A stretch of 64,000 bases of DNA from positions 48,420-112,419 of the forward strand of contig NZ_JAAKGS010000013.1 in the NCBI RefSeq assembly GCF_011043555.1, read 5' to 3'. The DNA is from Sphingobacterium sp. SGR-19 (GTDB lineage: Bacteria > Bacteroidota > Bacteroidia > Sphingobacteriales > Sphingobacteriaceae). The translations under genes were made by a program, and so were the position numbers. Each line of letters begins with the position of its first letter. The first letter of the stretch is position 1. The notes under the pieces were generated by a model. It saw nothing but the letters and a program-made list of their open reading frames with translations, made no database searches and was not told the DNA's origin. Shown here piece by piece: positions 52,766-60,937 of the stretch.

Positions 52766-54151
52766 ATGAACTATTCTACAATTAAAAAAACAGCTGTTGC
52801 AGCGTCTTTAGTAGCCGCATTAGGCTTTGCTGAGCACGCACAAGCGCAAACTCCAACTGTATTTGGTGGAAGATCACAATACAGAACTTGGTCTATCGGT
52901 ATCCAAGGTGGTATCACTACGCCTAACACAGTTATCGGTGGTAGCAATGCTTTCGGTCAGAAAGTGGGTTACTTCCAAAACAAAGTAGGTGAGTACTACG
53001 GTTTGACTATCCGTAAACAATTCTCTCACTTGTTTGGTTTAGAATTGGAAGGTAATCGCGGTAAGATCAAAACGTACAACCATGCTTTATCTGGCCCTGC
53101 TACTGAAGGTCCTCACGGTGCAGCTTCTGCAGAAACTGAAGTAAACTGGGCAGGTAGCTTGAACGGTGTATTCCAATTGGGTACGATCGATTTCTTAAGA
53201 AGAGAAAATGCAGTTAACTTCTACGCTAAAGTAGGTTTGGGAGTTATGGCGTTTAACCCTGTACAATATTCGGATAATGATTTCCAAAATGTTGCTTGGG
53301 ACAATAAAGGTAACTGGGGATCTGAAATCTTCGGTGATCGTGAAGCTGTAGGTGACCGTGACTTCCGTCTAGGTATGTATGTACCGGTAGGCGTCGGTGT
53401 TAAATTCAAATTATCTGAAGTGGTTGCCTTGAACTTAGGTTACACCATGAACTTCACTGACGAGGCTTGGTTATACGGTCCAAGCAGACAAGGAGATACT
53501 AAACAACGTTTCTCTAATGTTTACGGTGGTCTAGAGTTTACTTTAGGTTCTCGTGACAAAGAAAGCTTAACGTTTACAAACCCTGTTTCTACATTGTACG
53601 ACGAGTTGAAAGATCCTTCATTGCGTAATGAAGTTGAAGCATTGAAACAACGTGTATCTACATTAGAAGGAACTGTTGATCAATTGAGCAAAGACTCTGA
53701 TGGTGACGGTGTATCTGACAAATTCGATAAATGTCCTAACACGCCTGCTGGTACGCCAGTTGATGGTTCAGGATGTCCTATCAAATTCCCTGAGCAAACT
53801 GCACAAAACAACGCAACTCAAGGTGGTTACTACAGTCCTATTCAATTCGAGTTTGATAGCTCTGTATTGAAAACTGAGTCTTACTCAACTTTGGATAAAT
53901 TGGCTAAAGAATTGCGCGATAACAATTCTTCTGTAAACTTAGATGGTTACGCTTCTGCTGAAGGTACTGAAGCTTACAACATGAATTTATCTAACGACCG
54001 TGCGAACGCAGTTAAACAATACCTAGTTAACGCTGGTGTATCTGCTTCAAGCGTAACAGCAACTGGTTACGGTGAAGACAACCCTGTAGCATCTAATGCA
54101 ACAGAAGAAGGTCGTATCCAAAACCGTCGTGTTGAGATCAAAGTAAAATAA
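52766..54151 (+). CDS. OmpA-family outer-membrane protein
   Basis: A 461-aa major outer-membrane protein. A signal peptide ends near residue 27 (AEHAQAQ). An N-terminal beta-barrel of about 230 residues follows, then a short coiled segment (EVEALKQRVSTLEGTVDQL), one thrombospondin type 3 repeat with calcium-type Asp residues (DSDGDGVSDKFDKCPNTPAG), and a C-terminal OmpA domain (FEFDSSVLK, YASAEGTEAYNMNLSNDRANAV, NRRVEIKVK) that binds peptidoglycan. Codon choice is strongly biased toward a small codon set, as expected of an abundant protein. A long leader upstream and a strong terminator downstream support high expression. Confidence 0.95.
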   Translation: MNYSTIKKTAVAASLVAALGFAEHAQAQTPTVFGGRSQYRTWSIGIQGGITTPNTVIGGSNAFGQKVGYFQNKVGEYYGLTIRKQFSHLFGLELEGNRGKIKTYNHALSGPATEGPHGAASAETEVNWAGSLNGVFQLGTIDFLRRENAVNFYAKVGLGVMAFNPVQYSDNDFQNVAWDNKGNWGSEIFGDREAVGDRDFRLGMYVPVGVGVKFKLSEVVALNLGYTMNFTDEAWLYGPSRQGDTKQRFSNVYGGLEFTLGSRDKESLTFTNPVSTLYDELKDPSLRNEVEALKQRVSTLEGTVDQLSKDSDGDGVSDKFDKCPNTPAGTPVDGSGCPIKFPEQTAQNNATQGGYYSPIQFEFDSSVLKTESYSTLDKLAKELRDNNSSVNLDGYASAEGTEAYNMNLSNDRANAVKQYLVNAGVSASSVTATGYGEDNPVASNATEEGRIQNRRVEIKVK

Positions 54152-54183
54152 ATAATTCCTTCTTAACAGAGAATTATCAAGAT

Positions 54184-54215
54184 AAAAGCCGACCCCTATA
54201 ATGGGGTCGGCTTTT
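54184..54215 (+). terminator. Strong intrinsic terminator after the ompA-like gene
   Basis: A perfect 13-bp stem AAAAGCCGACCCC / GGGGTCGGCTTTT with loop TATAAT, beginning 33 bp after the stop codon. Because the A-run pairs with the U-run it can act in both directions. Confidence 0.95.
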
Positions 54216-54239
54216 CTATTTATTATCAATAATTTACGC

Positions 54240-54371
54240 TATCTTTGCAGAGCAATATGTGAAAATGTGGAAAACAAAATCACTAGTTCTCACATTTTCT
54301 TCATAAATTTCTTCTGTGGTGGGGAGTTATAGATTGAGAGAGAACACTTATAGAAAAACGAAAGGAGTGAT
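54240..54371 (+). promoter_or_regulatory. Promoter and structured leader of the TPR gene
   Basis: TATCTTTG at 54240-54247 gives a leader of about 120 nt. The leader holds a 9-bp inverted repeat GAAAATGTG / CACATTTTC and a 13-codon frame (54265-54306, MWKTKSLVLTFSS) that spans the hairpin. AGGAG at the end is a true Shine-Dalgarno site, rare in this group. Attenuation or translational control is possible but unproven. Confidence 0.45.
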
Positions 54372-55781
54372 ATGGAAGAAGATTTCGAATTTGGCTCACC
54401 GGAAGAACAAAGGCTGTCTGTAGACCGATACGAGGAGATGCTTCGCAATCAGGATCAGTATTTCTTTGATGCAAAGGCCTTTGAAAGTATCATTGAATAC
54501 TACACAGACAAAAATGATCCCATTAAGGCACTCCAGGTAGCGGAATATGCCAAAAGTCAACATCCCTATGAGTCGACCTTCCTGCTAAAGAAAGCACAGC
54601 TTTTTGTTCGGACGAGTCAGTTAGACAAGGCGCTGCAAGAATTGGACAAGGCTACAATATTGGAGCCTAATAGCGGAGAAGCATTCCTCTTAAAAGGGAA
54701 TATAGCCCTATTACAAGGTGATGTAGAAGAGGGCGAACAACTTTTCCTGTATGCCATTGAATTGGGAGAGGATTCTGCCGAAGCCTATTTCCAAATAGCT
54801 GAGCTTTATCAGATTAAGGGTGAATATGAAAAGGCTATAGCTTATCTTAAGAAATCGCTCGAAGCAAACATGGAAAATGACGACGCACTTCATGCCTTAG
54901 CATTTTGTTATGAAATCGTAGATAGGCCGGAAGAGAGTGTGACATTCTATAAATCGTTTATAGATTCAGACCCGTACTCGTATGCCGCCTGGTTTAATCT
55001 AGGATTAGTATACGAACGAATGGACAACTTTGGAGACGCGATAGACGCCTATGATTACGCTATCCTTATCAATGAGTCTTTTGTTCCAGCTTACTTTAAC
55101 AAGGGTAATGTACTCGTCAACCTACAAAAATACACAGAAGCCATCGGCGTTTATAAGCAGACTTTTGAATACGAGCGTCCCACTGCCGACGTATATTGTG
55201 CCATAGGCGAATGTTATGAAAAGCTAGAGCAGATGGATGAGGCTCGGGAAAATTACAAAAAGGCCGTTAAACTAGATCCGCTTTTGGCAGATGCCTGGTT
55301 TGGAATCGGCGTGACCTTAGATTTTGATGACCGATACTTCGAATCGCTCCATTTTTACAAAAAGGCATTGGAGCTTGAAGATACCAATCCAGACTACTGG
55401 TTTGCAATTGCAGATGCCCGGTATAAATTAAAACAGTTTGAGGAATCGGAGTTTGCCTATAATAAAGTGGTACAGCTTAATCCCACGGATGTAGAGGCTT
55501 GGCTAGACTTTTCCTCCATCTACTTTGAGCAGGGTAAATATGCAGAAGCTATTGACGTCATCGGAGATGCCATTAAGCAGAATCCGGAAGCATCGGATCT
55601 CTATTATAGGTTAGTTGCTTATCTATTCGCGCAAGGAAAATATAACGAAGCGCTGAACTTTTTGGAATTGGGATTAGCTACCAATCCAGATAAATTTCAC
55701 ATTCTGTTCGATTATTTACCACAATTACAGGGTAACAAGATTATTGTCGATATCATCAACAAGTATACAAATAACCCATGA
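54372..55781 (+). CDS. Tetratricopeptide-repeat protein
   Basis: A 469-aa protein made of about eleven to twelve TPR units (for example SLEANMENDDALHALAFCYE, DPYSYAAWFNLGLVYERM and DPLLADAWFGIGVTLDF). It has no signal peptide or membrane helix, so it is probably a cytoplasmic scaffold. It overlaps aroE by 4 bp (ATGA), which couples their translation. Such TPR-aroE pairs recur in Bacteroidota as far as I know, but the role of the TPR protein is not established. Confidence 0.85.
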   Translation: MEEDFEFGSPEEQRLSVDRYEEMLRNQDQYFFDAKAFESIIEYYTDKNDPIKALQVAEYAKSQHPYESTFLLKKAQLFVRTSQLDKALQELDKATILEPNSGEAFLLKGNIALLQGDVEEGEQLFLYAIELGEDSAEAYFQIAELYQIKGEYEKAIAYLKKSLEANMENDDALHALAFCYEIVDRPEESVTFYKSFIDSDPYSYAAWFNLGLVYERMDNFGDAIDAYDYAILINESFVPAYFNKGNVLVNLQKYTEAIGVYKQTFEYERPTADVYCAIGECYEKLEQMDEARENYKKAVKLDPLLADAWFGIGVTLDFDDRYFESLHFYKKALELEDTNPDYWFAIADARYKLKQFEESEFAYNKVVQLNPTDVEAWLDFSSIYFEQGKYAEAIDVIGDAIKQNPEASDLYYRLVAYLFAQGKYNEALNFLELGLATNPDKFHILFDYLPQLQGNKIIVDIINKYTNNP

Positions 55782-56530
55782 AGAAACTTGGACTAATCGG
55801 TTATCCTATTTCGCATTCCTTTTCGAAAAAGTTTTATTTGGAAAAGTTTGAACGCGAAAATATTACAGACATTCACTATGATCTGTATCCTATTGAGGAT
55901 ATCTCTGATTTCCCCTCGCTATATGAGCGAGACCCGGCTTTTTATGGGTTCAATGTTACGATTCCGCATAAACGTAATGTCATGCAGTTTTTGAACGAGT
56001 TTTCTCCAGAAGCAGCAGAGATCGACGCGGTTAATTGTGTACAGGTACGGTGGCAGGGTGGAAAACCCTTTCTTAAGGGTTTTAATACGGATGCATTCGG
56101 ATTCGAACAATCATTACGACCTCTTTTAACGCCTCAACATATGAGCGCTTTAGTCCTTGGAAATGGAGGAGCGGCACAGTCTGTGTTTTATGTACTGGGT
56201 AAACTTGGTATCGATTTTAAAATCGTCAGTCGAAGTAGTAACAAAGGAGATCTTACTTATCATGATCTTACCGAAGATATTATCGCATCGCATAAGTTGC
56301 TCATCAATTGTTCTCCAGTTGGGACTTTTCCTAACGTACTAGATGCACCCGATATTCCATACGATGGGATCGGTTCTGCGCACCTTCTATATGATTTAAT
56401 ATATAATCCGGAAGAAACAACTTTTTTGAAAAAAGGGAAAGAGCGTGGTGCAGCTATCAAAAACGGTCATGAAATGCTAATTTTTCAAGCCGAGAAGAAC
56501 TGGGAAATCTGGAATCAGGAAGGTGGTTAG
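55778..56530 (+). CDS. aroE: Shikimate dehydrogenase
   Basis: A 250-aa NADP-dependent enzyme reducing 3-dehydroshikimate to shikimate in aromatic amino acid synthesis. Shikimate-binding Ser12 and Ser14 lie in YPISHSFS, the catalytic Lys65 in NVTIPHKRNVM, and the NTDAFGFE and LVLGNGGAAQSV motifs follow. It is slightly short for the family but complete. Start overlaps the TPR gene; the MBL gene starts 24 bp downstream with its own promoter. Confidence 0.95.
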   Translation: MKKLGLIGYPISHSFSKKFYLEKFERENITDIHYDLYPIEDISDFPSLYERDPAFYGFNVTIPHKRNVMQFLNEFSPEAAEIDAVNCVQVRWQGGKPFLKGFNTDAFGFEQSLRPLLTPQHMSALVLGNGGAAQSVFYVLGKLGIDFKIVSRSSNKGDLTYHDLTEDIIASHKLLINCSPVGTFPNVLDAPDIPYDGIGSAHLLYDLIYNPEETTFLKKGKERGAAIKNGHEMLIFQAEKNWEIWNQEGG

Positions 56531-56541
56531 GGATTTATTTC

Positions 56542-56549
56542 TATTTTTG
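56542..56549 (+). promoter_or_regulatory. TATTTTTG -7 box of the MBL gene, five bases from the ATG
   Basis: TATTTTTG-ATGGT-ATG. Consensus -7 element inside the aroE-MBL gap, again placing the start site on the coding sequence. It would allow the MBL and permease genes to be expressed apart from aroE. Confidence 0.5.
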
Positions 56550-56554
56550 ATGGT

Positions 56555-57196
56555 ATGTTAAAGGTACATTCTTTTATATTCAACGCTTTTCAAGAAAACA
56601 CGTATATCGTATATGACGAGAAGGGTTTATGTGCAATCTTCGATCCTGGCATGTCCAATTATGAAGAGGAAGCTACCTTTGCCTCCTTTATCGAGGAAAA
56701 TAACTTGAAACCTATTGCACTGTACAATACACATTGCCATATAGATCATGTATTAGGAAACCATTTTATATTTGAGAAATATGGATTGATTCCGCAGTTC
56801 CACGAAGGAGAAGTGCCGGTTCTCGTTGCTGTTCAAAACATGGCTCCCATGTATGGCTTTCGATATGAAACCTCCCCCATTGCGGAAACTTTCTTAGAGG
56901 AAAGTCAGGTAATAGAAATTGGAAAACACAAGCTCCGTATCTTACTTATTCCTGGGCATTCGCCGGCACATCTGTGTTTCTACTCCGCTCCAGAAGGCTT
57001 TGTGATAGGTGGAGACGTGCTTTTCCGCAACAGTATTGGCCGAACAGATTTGCCTGGCGGTGATCATCAACAATTGCTCGACAATATTCGGCAGAAAATG
57101 TATACGCTACCCGAAGAGACCGTGGTCTACCCTGGGCACGGCCCTTCCACAACAATAGGATTTGAGAAAGGAACCAACCCATTTGTTAGGGGGTAA
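56555..57196 (+). CDS. Metallo-beta-lactamase-fold hydrolase (glyoxalase II-like)
   Basis: A 213-aa binuclear-metal hydrolase. The signature THCHIDH (residues 59-65: His60, His62, Asp64, His65) is followed by IPGHSPAHLCFYS, GGDVLFRNSIGRTDLPGG and VYPGHGPSTTIG. This pattern fits the YcbL/glyoxalase II-like group acting on thioesters, though the substrate is not defined by sequence. It starts 24 bp after aroE and ends 3 bp before the permease gene. Confidence 0.92.
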   Translation: MLKVHSFIFNAFQENTYIVYDEKGLCAIFDPGMSNYEEEATFASFIEENNLKPIALYNTHCHIDHVLGNHFIFEKYGLIPQFHEGEVPVLVAVQNMAPMYGFRYETSPIAETFLEESQVIEIGKHKLRILLIPGHSPAHLCFYSAPEGFVIGGDVLFRNSIGRTDLPGGDHQQLLDNIRQKMYTLPEETVVYPGHGPSTTIGFEKGTNPFVRG

Positions 57197-57199
57197 AAC

Positions 57200-58438
57200 A
57201 TGAAGCTATCTCTCTTTTTTGCAAAACGATATTTATTCTCTAAGAAATCAGTAAACGCGATCAACATTATCTCGGCGATCAGCGTTATCGGGGTCTTAGT
57301 GAGCAGCGCTGCATTGGTTATCGTTTTATCCTTTTACAATGGTATGGAGAATCTTATCTTGTCTCTATATAGCACGTTTGCGCCCGAACTTCGTATAGAG
57401 CCAGCACAAGGTAAGGTATTCGACGCTGGCCAACAGGTTTTTGAAGATTTGCGTAAGAATCGCGATATACAGAGCTATTCAGAGATATTGGAAGATAAGG
57501 TGCTGGTTCAATATGATAATCAGCAATTTGTGGCCCAGATCAAAGGGGTAGAACCGCAAAGCCTCTTAAACGTAGATCACCATGGCATGCTATATGCAGG
57601 CAGTTTGGAAATTGCAGATAGCATGCCCAAGGCACTGATCGGTGCACAAATACAAGCTAACCTTCGTGTTCCAATTGATGGCTTTGGCAATGACATACAG
57701 CTTTTCTCTCCTCGGAAAGGTACTTCAGGAACAAGCATCAACCCGATGGATGACATCAATATTCGTCGGCTTTCCGCCGTTGGTGTGCTCCATTACGAGC
57801 CGGGGTTCAATGATCTTATTATTACCCCTATTGGATTTGCAAAGGATCTGCTCAACGAGCACGAATACGTTTCTGCTGTAGAGATCTACACAAAAGATTC
57901 TAGCCGTGTAGCCGGTCTGCAAAAAGAAATCCAAAGAAACCTGGGAGACAACTTTCTCGTGAAAAACAGGGAGCAGCAGAACCCTTTATTATATAAAACG
58001 GTGCGCTCTGAAAAATGGATAGTCTTTTTTATCCTAACGGTGATTGGTATCATTGCCATATTTAATATTATTGGATCATTGACCATGTTGGTCATTGATA
58101 AAAAACAAGATATGATCGTATTGGCTAGTCTTGGAGCAGATAAAACACTTATTCAGCGCATATTTTTTTTAGAGGGAGTGATGATTGCCTTTATTGGTGG
58201 GTTGATAGGTATCGGGCTAGGATTTATCTTTTGTTTACTACAGGAGAAATTTGGTATTATTCGTACAGGTGAGGAGGTGAACCCCATCATGGATATCTAT
58301 CCGGTTGATATACGTATATTGGATTTTATCCTGGTATTTGTTACTGTAATGTTAGTTGCCCTTCTGGTTTCTTACATCTCTTCGTTATTGAGTGTACGAG
58401 AACTGAAAAGAGATACAAGCATGCGCTCCGTAGACTAA
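57200..58438 (+). CDS. LolC/LolE-like FtsX-family ABC transporter permease
   Basis: A 412-aa permease with four transmembrane helices: one near residues 20-45, three at about 275-390, and a large periplasmic MacB-like domain between. KLSLFFAKRYLFSKKSVNAINIISAISVIGV is the typical start and DKKQDMIVLASLGADKTLI the coupling region. By family it would extract lipoproteins from the inner membrane with a LolD ATPase, which is not in this window. The stop codon is immediately followed by the stop of the convergent gene with no spacer. Confidence 0.88.
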   Translation: MKLSLFFAKRYLFSKKSVNAINIISAISVIGVLVSSAALVIVLSFYNGMENLILSLYSTFAPELRIEPAQGKVFDAGQQVFEDLRKNRDIQSYSEILEDKVLVQYDNQQFVAQIKGVEPQSLLNVDHHGMLYAGSLEIADSMPKALIGAQIQANLRVPIDGFGNDIQLFSPRKGTSGTSINPMDDINIRRLSAVGVLHYEPGFNDLIITPIGFAKDLLNEHEYVSAVEIYTKDSSRVAGLQKEIQRNLGDNFLVKNREQQNPLLYKTVRSEKWIVFFILTVIGIIAIFNIIGSLTMLVIDKKQDMIVLASLGADKTLIQRIFFLEGVMIAFIGGLIGIGLGFIFCLLQEKFGIIRTGEEVNPIMDIYPVDIRILDFILVFVTVMLVALLVSYISSLLSVRELKRDTSMRSVD

Positions 58439-59086
58439 CTAATACTCCAGGCGCTTTCTACTATAGTCTCCCTTGACAATTGAATTTATGAACGAGCCCC
58501 ACGCGAATGGACTAAATAACGGATTGGCAAAGCGTTGATTTACAGCTTTATTAGACATATTTATATGGCGCTGCATGGAGTTAAATGTCTGAATTTCTTC
58601 CGCACTTCTTGGTACCACCTGCGATAGTGCCGCAAGCGCCTCAGGTGATAGACTATTACGAATCCTGGATATATTGTCATCACTGACATCCAATGCCATA
58701 AATGCCATGTTGAATTCTTCTATACTAGCCCAAGGAAAAGGCATAACCGCCGGTAACTCGATGACCAAGCTTTTCATATTTATCTTCGCTGTAAACTTAT
58801 CAGAAGCCGTTTCAGGAATAACGAATTCGGCAGGTTCAAAACCAACTGATGTAAACCTAATCGTGTCCCCCACATGAGCAACAAACGAGAAAAAGCCTTC
58901 GTTATTGGCTGCGTGTACTTGGTTGTTATAACTGATATTCGTGACCGTAACAAAAGGCACAGGAAGTTCACCTCCCACAGAACTTATCAGTCCACTGAAT
59001 TGTACGATTTTCCTTTCTTGAGCTGATATAGTCCCCCATGAGAGAAAGAGAATCAAGGTGAATATATAATAAAATCTTCCCGCCAT
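58439..59086 (-). CDS. Exported protein with carboxypeptidase-regulatory-like domain
   Basis: A 215-aa secreted protein with a signal peptide ending near SAQ (residue 22). Residues about 28-100 form a carboxypeptidase regulatory-like beta-sandwich (VQFSGLISSVGGELPVPFVTV, NNEGFFSFVAHVGDTIRFTSVGF). The rest is helical, with a conserved-looking NKAVNQRFANPLFSPFAWGSFI segment near the end. Similar stand-alone proteins are common in Bacteroidota and their role is unknown. TAAATTTG four bases before the ATG gives a leaderless-type start. Confidence 0.75.
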   Translation of the reverse strand: MAGRFYYIFTLILFLSWGTISAQERKIVQFSGLISSVGGELPVPFVTVTNISYNNQVHAANNEGFFSFVAHVGDTIRFTSVGFEPAEFVIPETASDKFTAKINMKSLVIELPAVMPFPWASIEEFNMAFMALDVSDDNISRIRNSLSPEALAALSQVVPRSAEEIQTFNSMQRHINMSNKAVNQRFANPLFSPFAWGSFINSIVKGDYSRKRLEY

Positions 59087-59090
59087 GTTT

Positions 59091-59098
59091 CAAATTTA
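59091..59098 (-). promoter_or_regulatory. TAAATTTG -7 box, four bases from the ATG at 59086
   Basis: Minus strand reads TAAATTTG-AAAC-ATG. Same N4 spacing as rfbB, rarA, polA and bamD. No clear -33 element. Confidence 0.55.
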
Positions 59099-59142
59099 TA
59101 CAATCTTAGTCCAAGAAGGTTGTTAATTTTTGTTAACCCTCC

Positions 59143-59412
59143 CTACATTGGACTGATGGCATTCGGATCATTCATATCTGTCAAATTGATCGCTTCTACG
59201 CTGACGATTTCGGGAACTGCCTTTTTTATTGCTTGTTCCAATCCTGCCTTAAATGTCATAATACTCATGGAACAGTTTGCACAGGTTCCCAACAGCTTCA
59301 ATTTAACGACATTGTCTGGAGTGATTTCTTCTACAACGACGTTTCCTCCATCAGTTTCCAAATAAGGACGGATGGTATCCAATGCCTGCTCTACGCGCTC
59401 TTGTAATGTCAT
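59143..59412 (-). CDS. NifU C-terminal-domain iron-sulfur carrier protein
   Basis: An 89-aa stand-alone Nfu domain used to deliver Fe-S clusters. RPYLETDGGNVVVEEI opens the domain and the cluster-binding CxxC is Cys44-Ala-Asn-Cys47 in LGTCANCSMS. The length equals one NifU C-terminal domain. It lies upstream of the regulatory-like gene on the same strand with a 56-bp gap. Confidence 0.94.
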   Translation of the reverse strand: MTLQERVEQALDTIRPYLETDGGNVVVEEITPDNVVKLKLLGTCANCSMSIMTFKAGLEQAIKKAVPEIVSVEAINLTDMNDPNAISPM

Positions 59413-59627
59413 TTCTGTTTAAACCCTTTTATTAAGATGTAAATATAGGCAATTTATTAAAATTATCCTTATCATCGTGTAACAATGCACCGGAATTCAA
59501 CATTTCATTGACAGAAAAGAAAACCGCGGTTAAAGAATGTTAAACCACTTTGTTTAAGTAGGTTTCAGTATAAAATTGGGTTATCTTGCGCTGCTAAAAT
59601 TTAATTGAATCTTATTTGAATTTGACG
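59413..59627. other. Divergent intergenic region nifU-bamD
   Basis: About 215 bp, AT-rich. Apart from the bamD promoter at its right end, a weak TATATTTA-like box for the minus strand (near 59442-59449) is the only landmark. No repeat or RNA gene seen. Confidence 0.4.
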
Positions 59628-59635
59628 TATCTTTG
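59605..59635 (+). promoter_or_regulatory. bamD promoter (TTG-N20-TATCTTTG) four bases from the ATG
   Basis: TTG at 59605-59607, a 20-bp spacer and TATCTTTG at 59628-59635, then TAAA and the ATG at 59640. Both elements fit the Bacteroidota promoter. The transcript would begin at or next to the ATG. Confidence 0.65.
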
Positions 59636-59639
59636 TAAA

Positions 59640-60563
59640 ATGTTTTTAAATAGACGTATTGTTTCATTATGGGCAGGATTGCTACTAATCGTATTGGTAA
59701 GCGGTTGTAAGAGCAAGTTTGAAAAGCTTCGTGCGAGCAATAATATTGCCATGAAATACCAGGAAGCGGTCAAGCTATATGAAAAGAAAAAATACAGTAA
59801 AGCTGTCATTCTTTTTGAGGACTTAATGACTAAGTATCGCGGACAGGCTGAAGCGGAAGATCTTTACTATTATACGGCTTATACAAACTACCGTTTAAAA
59901 GACTATACCTCGGCCAGGTATCATTTCAAGAACTTTGCGACCACTTATCCGAACAGCCCGAGAGCAGAGGAATGTCGCTTTATGGCGGCATATTGCTTTT
60001 ATGTAGATTCACCTCGCCCTTCCCTTGATCAAGAGAATACTCGGAAAGCTATAGACGAGCTTCAATTGTTTATAAATCTATACCCAGATGGAGAGCGGGC
60101 GGAAGAGGCTGGGCAGTTAATACAAAACTTGCGTGATAAACTGGAGCAAAAAGCTTTTGCTAATGCAAAGTTGTATTATGACATGGGGCAGCCAGATGAT
60201 TATCGAGCAGCTGTCATCGCCTTCGAGAGTATGCTTAGGCAATACCCGGATACACGATATGCAGAGGAAATCGAGTTTTTGATTTTAAAATCACAATACC
60301 TGTTTGCTCAGAACAGTATGCCCTATAGGCAAGAAGCCAGGTTCAATGAAGCAATCGATTATTATCAATCGTTTGTTGAAAGCTACCCGCAAAGTAAATA
60401 CAAAAAGGAAGCTGACGATTTACGTTCCAGTGCCGAAAAGCAAATTGCTTATGTGGTGAGACGTATGGACGAGATAAACAAAATGCGTGAGGAGCACGAA
60501 CGGGAGCTGGGTATCACAAAAGAAGCAGCGGCTATAGAAGAAAGTACCTCTGCAATACAATAA
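59640..60563 (+). CDS. bamD: Outer-membrane assembly lipoprotein BamD
   Basis: A 307-aa TPR lipoprotein of the BAM complex that inserts outer-membrane barrels. From the ATG at 59640 the signal is MFLNRRIVSLWAGLLLIVLV with lipobox VSGC. The TTG at 59616 would lie upstream of the predicted transcript start, so it is rejected. TPR helices follow (YEKKKYSKAVILFEDLM, YYTAYTNYRLKDYTSARYHF, YPNSPRAEECRFM). A charged C-terminal helix ends the protein. Full family length; rpoZ lies 33 bp downstream. Confidence 0.93.
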   Translation: MFLNRRIVSLWAGLLLIVLVSGCKSKFEKLRASNNIAMKYQEAVKLYEKKKYSKAVILFEDLMTKYRGQAEAEDLYYYTAYTNYRLKDYTSARYHFKNFATTYPNSPRAEECRFMAAYCFYVDSPRPSLDQENTRKAIDELQLFINLYPDGERAEEAGQLIQNLRDKLEQKAFANAKLYYDMGQPDDYRAAVIAFESMLRQYPDTRYAEEIEFLILKSQYLFAQNSMPYRQEARFNEAIDYYQSFVESYPQSKYKKEADDLRSSAEKQIAYVVRRMDEINKMREEHERELGITKEAAAIEESTSAIQ

Positions 60564-60596
60564 TTAAATTCGAAATATAATAATACATTTTAAACG

Positions 60597-60926
60597 ATGA
60601 GTCAACATAAAAATACTTCTATTCCTTCATCAACGGTAACACGTGATTTGAGACAACTGGACAAAGGCACGCATAATATTTATGAATCTATCGTTGTCAT
60701 TGCGAAACGTGCTAATCAAATTGCAGTGGATGTAAAAGAAGAATTGAATGGTAAATTGGCAGAATTTGCAACAACCAACGACAACTTAGAGGAGGTCTTT
60801 GAAAACCGTGAGCAGATAGAGATATCTAAACATTACGAACGTATGCCTAAGCCTTCTCTTGTGGCAGTAGACGAGTTTTTAAACGACAAAGTTTACTTTA
60901 GAAATCCAGCCAAAGAGCAAGAATAA
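60597..60926 (+). CDS. rpoZ: RNA polymerase omega subunit (Bacteroidota type)
   Basis: A 109-aa omega/Rpb6-like subunit that helps fold the beta' chain. TVTRDLRQLDKGTHNIYESIVVIAKRANQIA includes the conserved IVVIAKRANQI motif. Bacteroidota omega is longer than E. coli omega, with extra sequence before and after that motif, as here. Encoded between bamD and coaBC (12-bp gap), the usual order in the phylum. Confidence 0.92.
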   Translation: MSQHKNTSIPSSTVTRDLRQLDKGTHNIYESIVVIAKRANQIAVDVKEELNGKLAEFATTNDNLEEVFENREQIEISKHYERMPKPSLVAVDEFLNDKVYFRNPAKEQE

Positions 60927-60937
60927 ACTGTTCGGGA

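Noticed and set aside
59616..59639. TTG start for bamD
   Set aside because: It precedes the promoter -7 box and would add residues in front of a normal lipoprotein signal.
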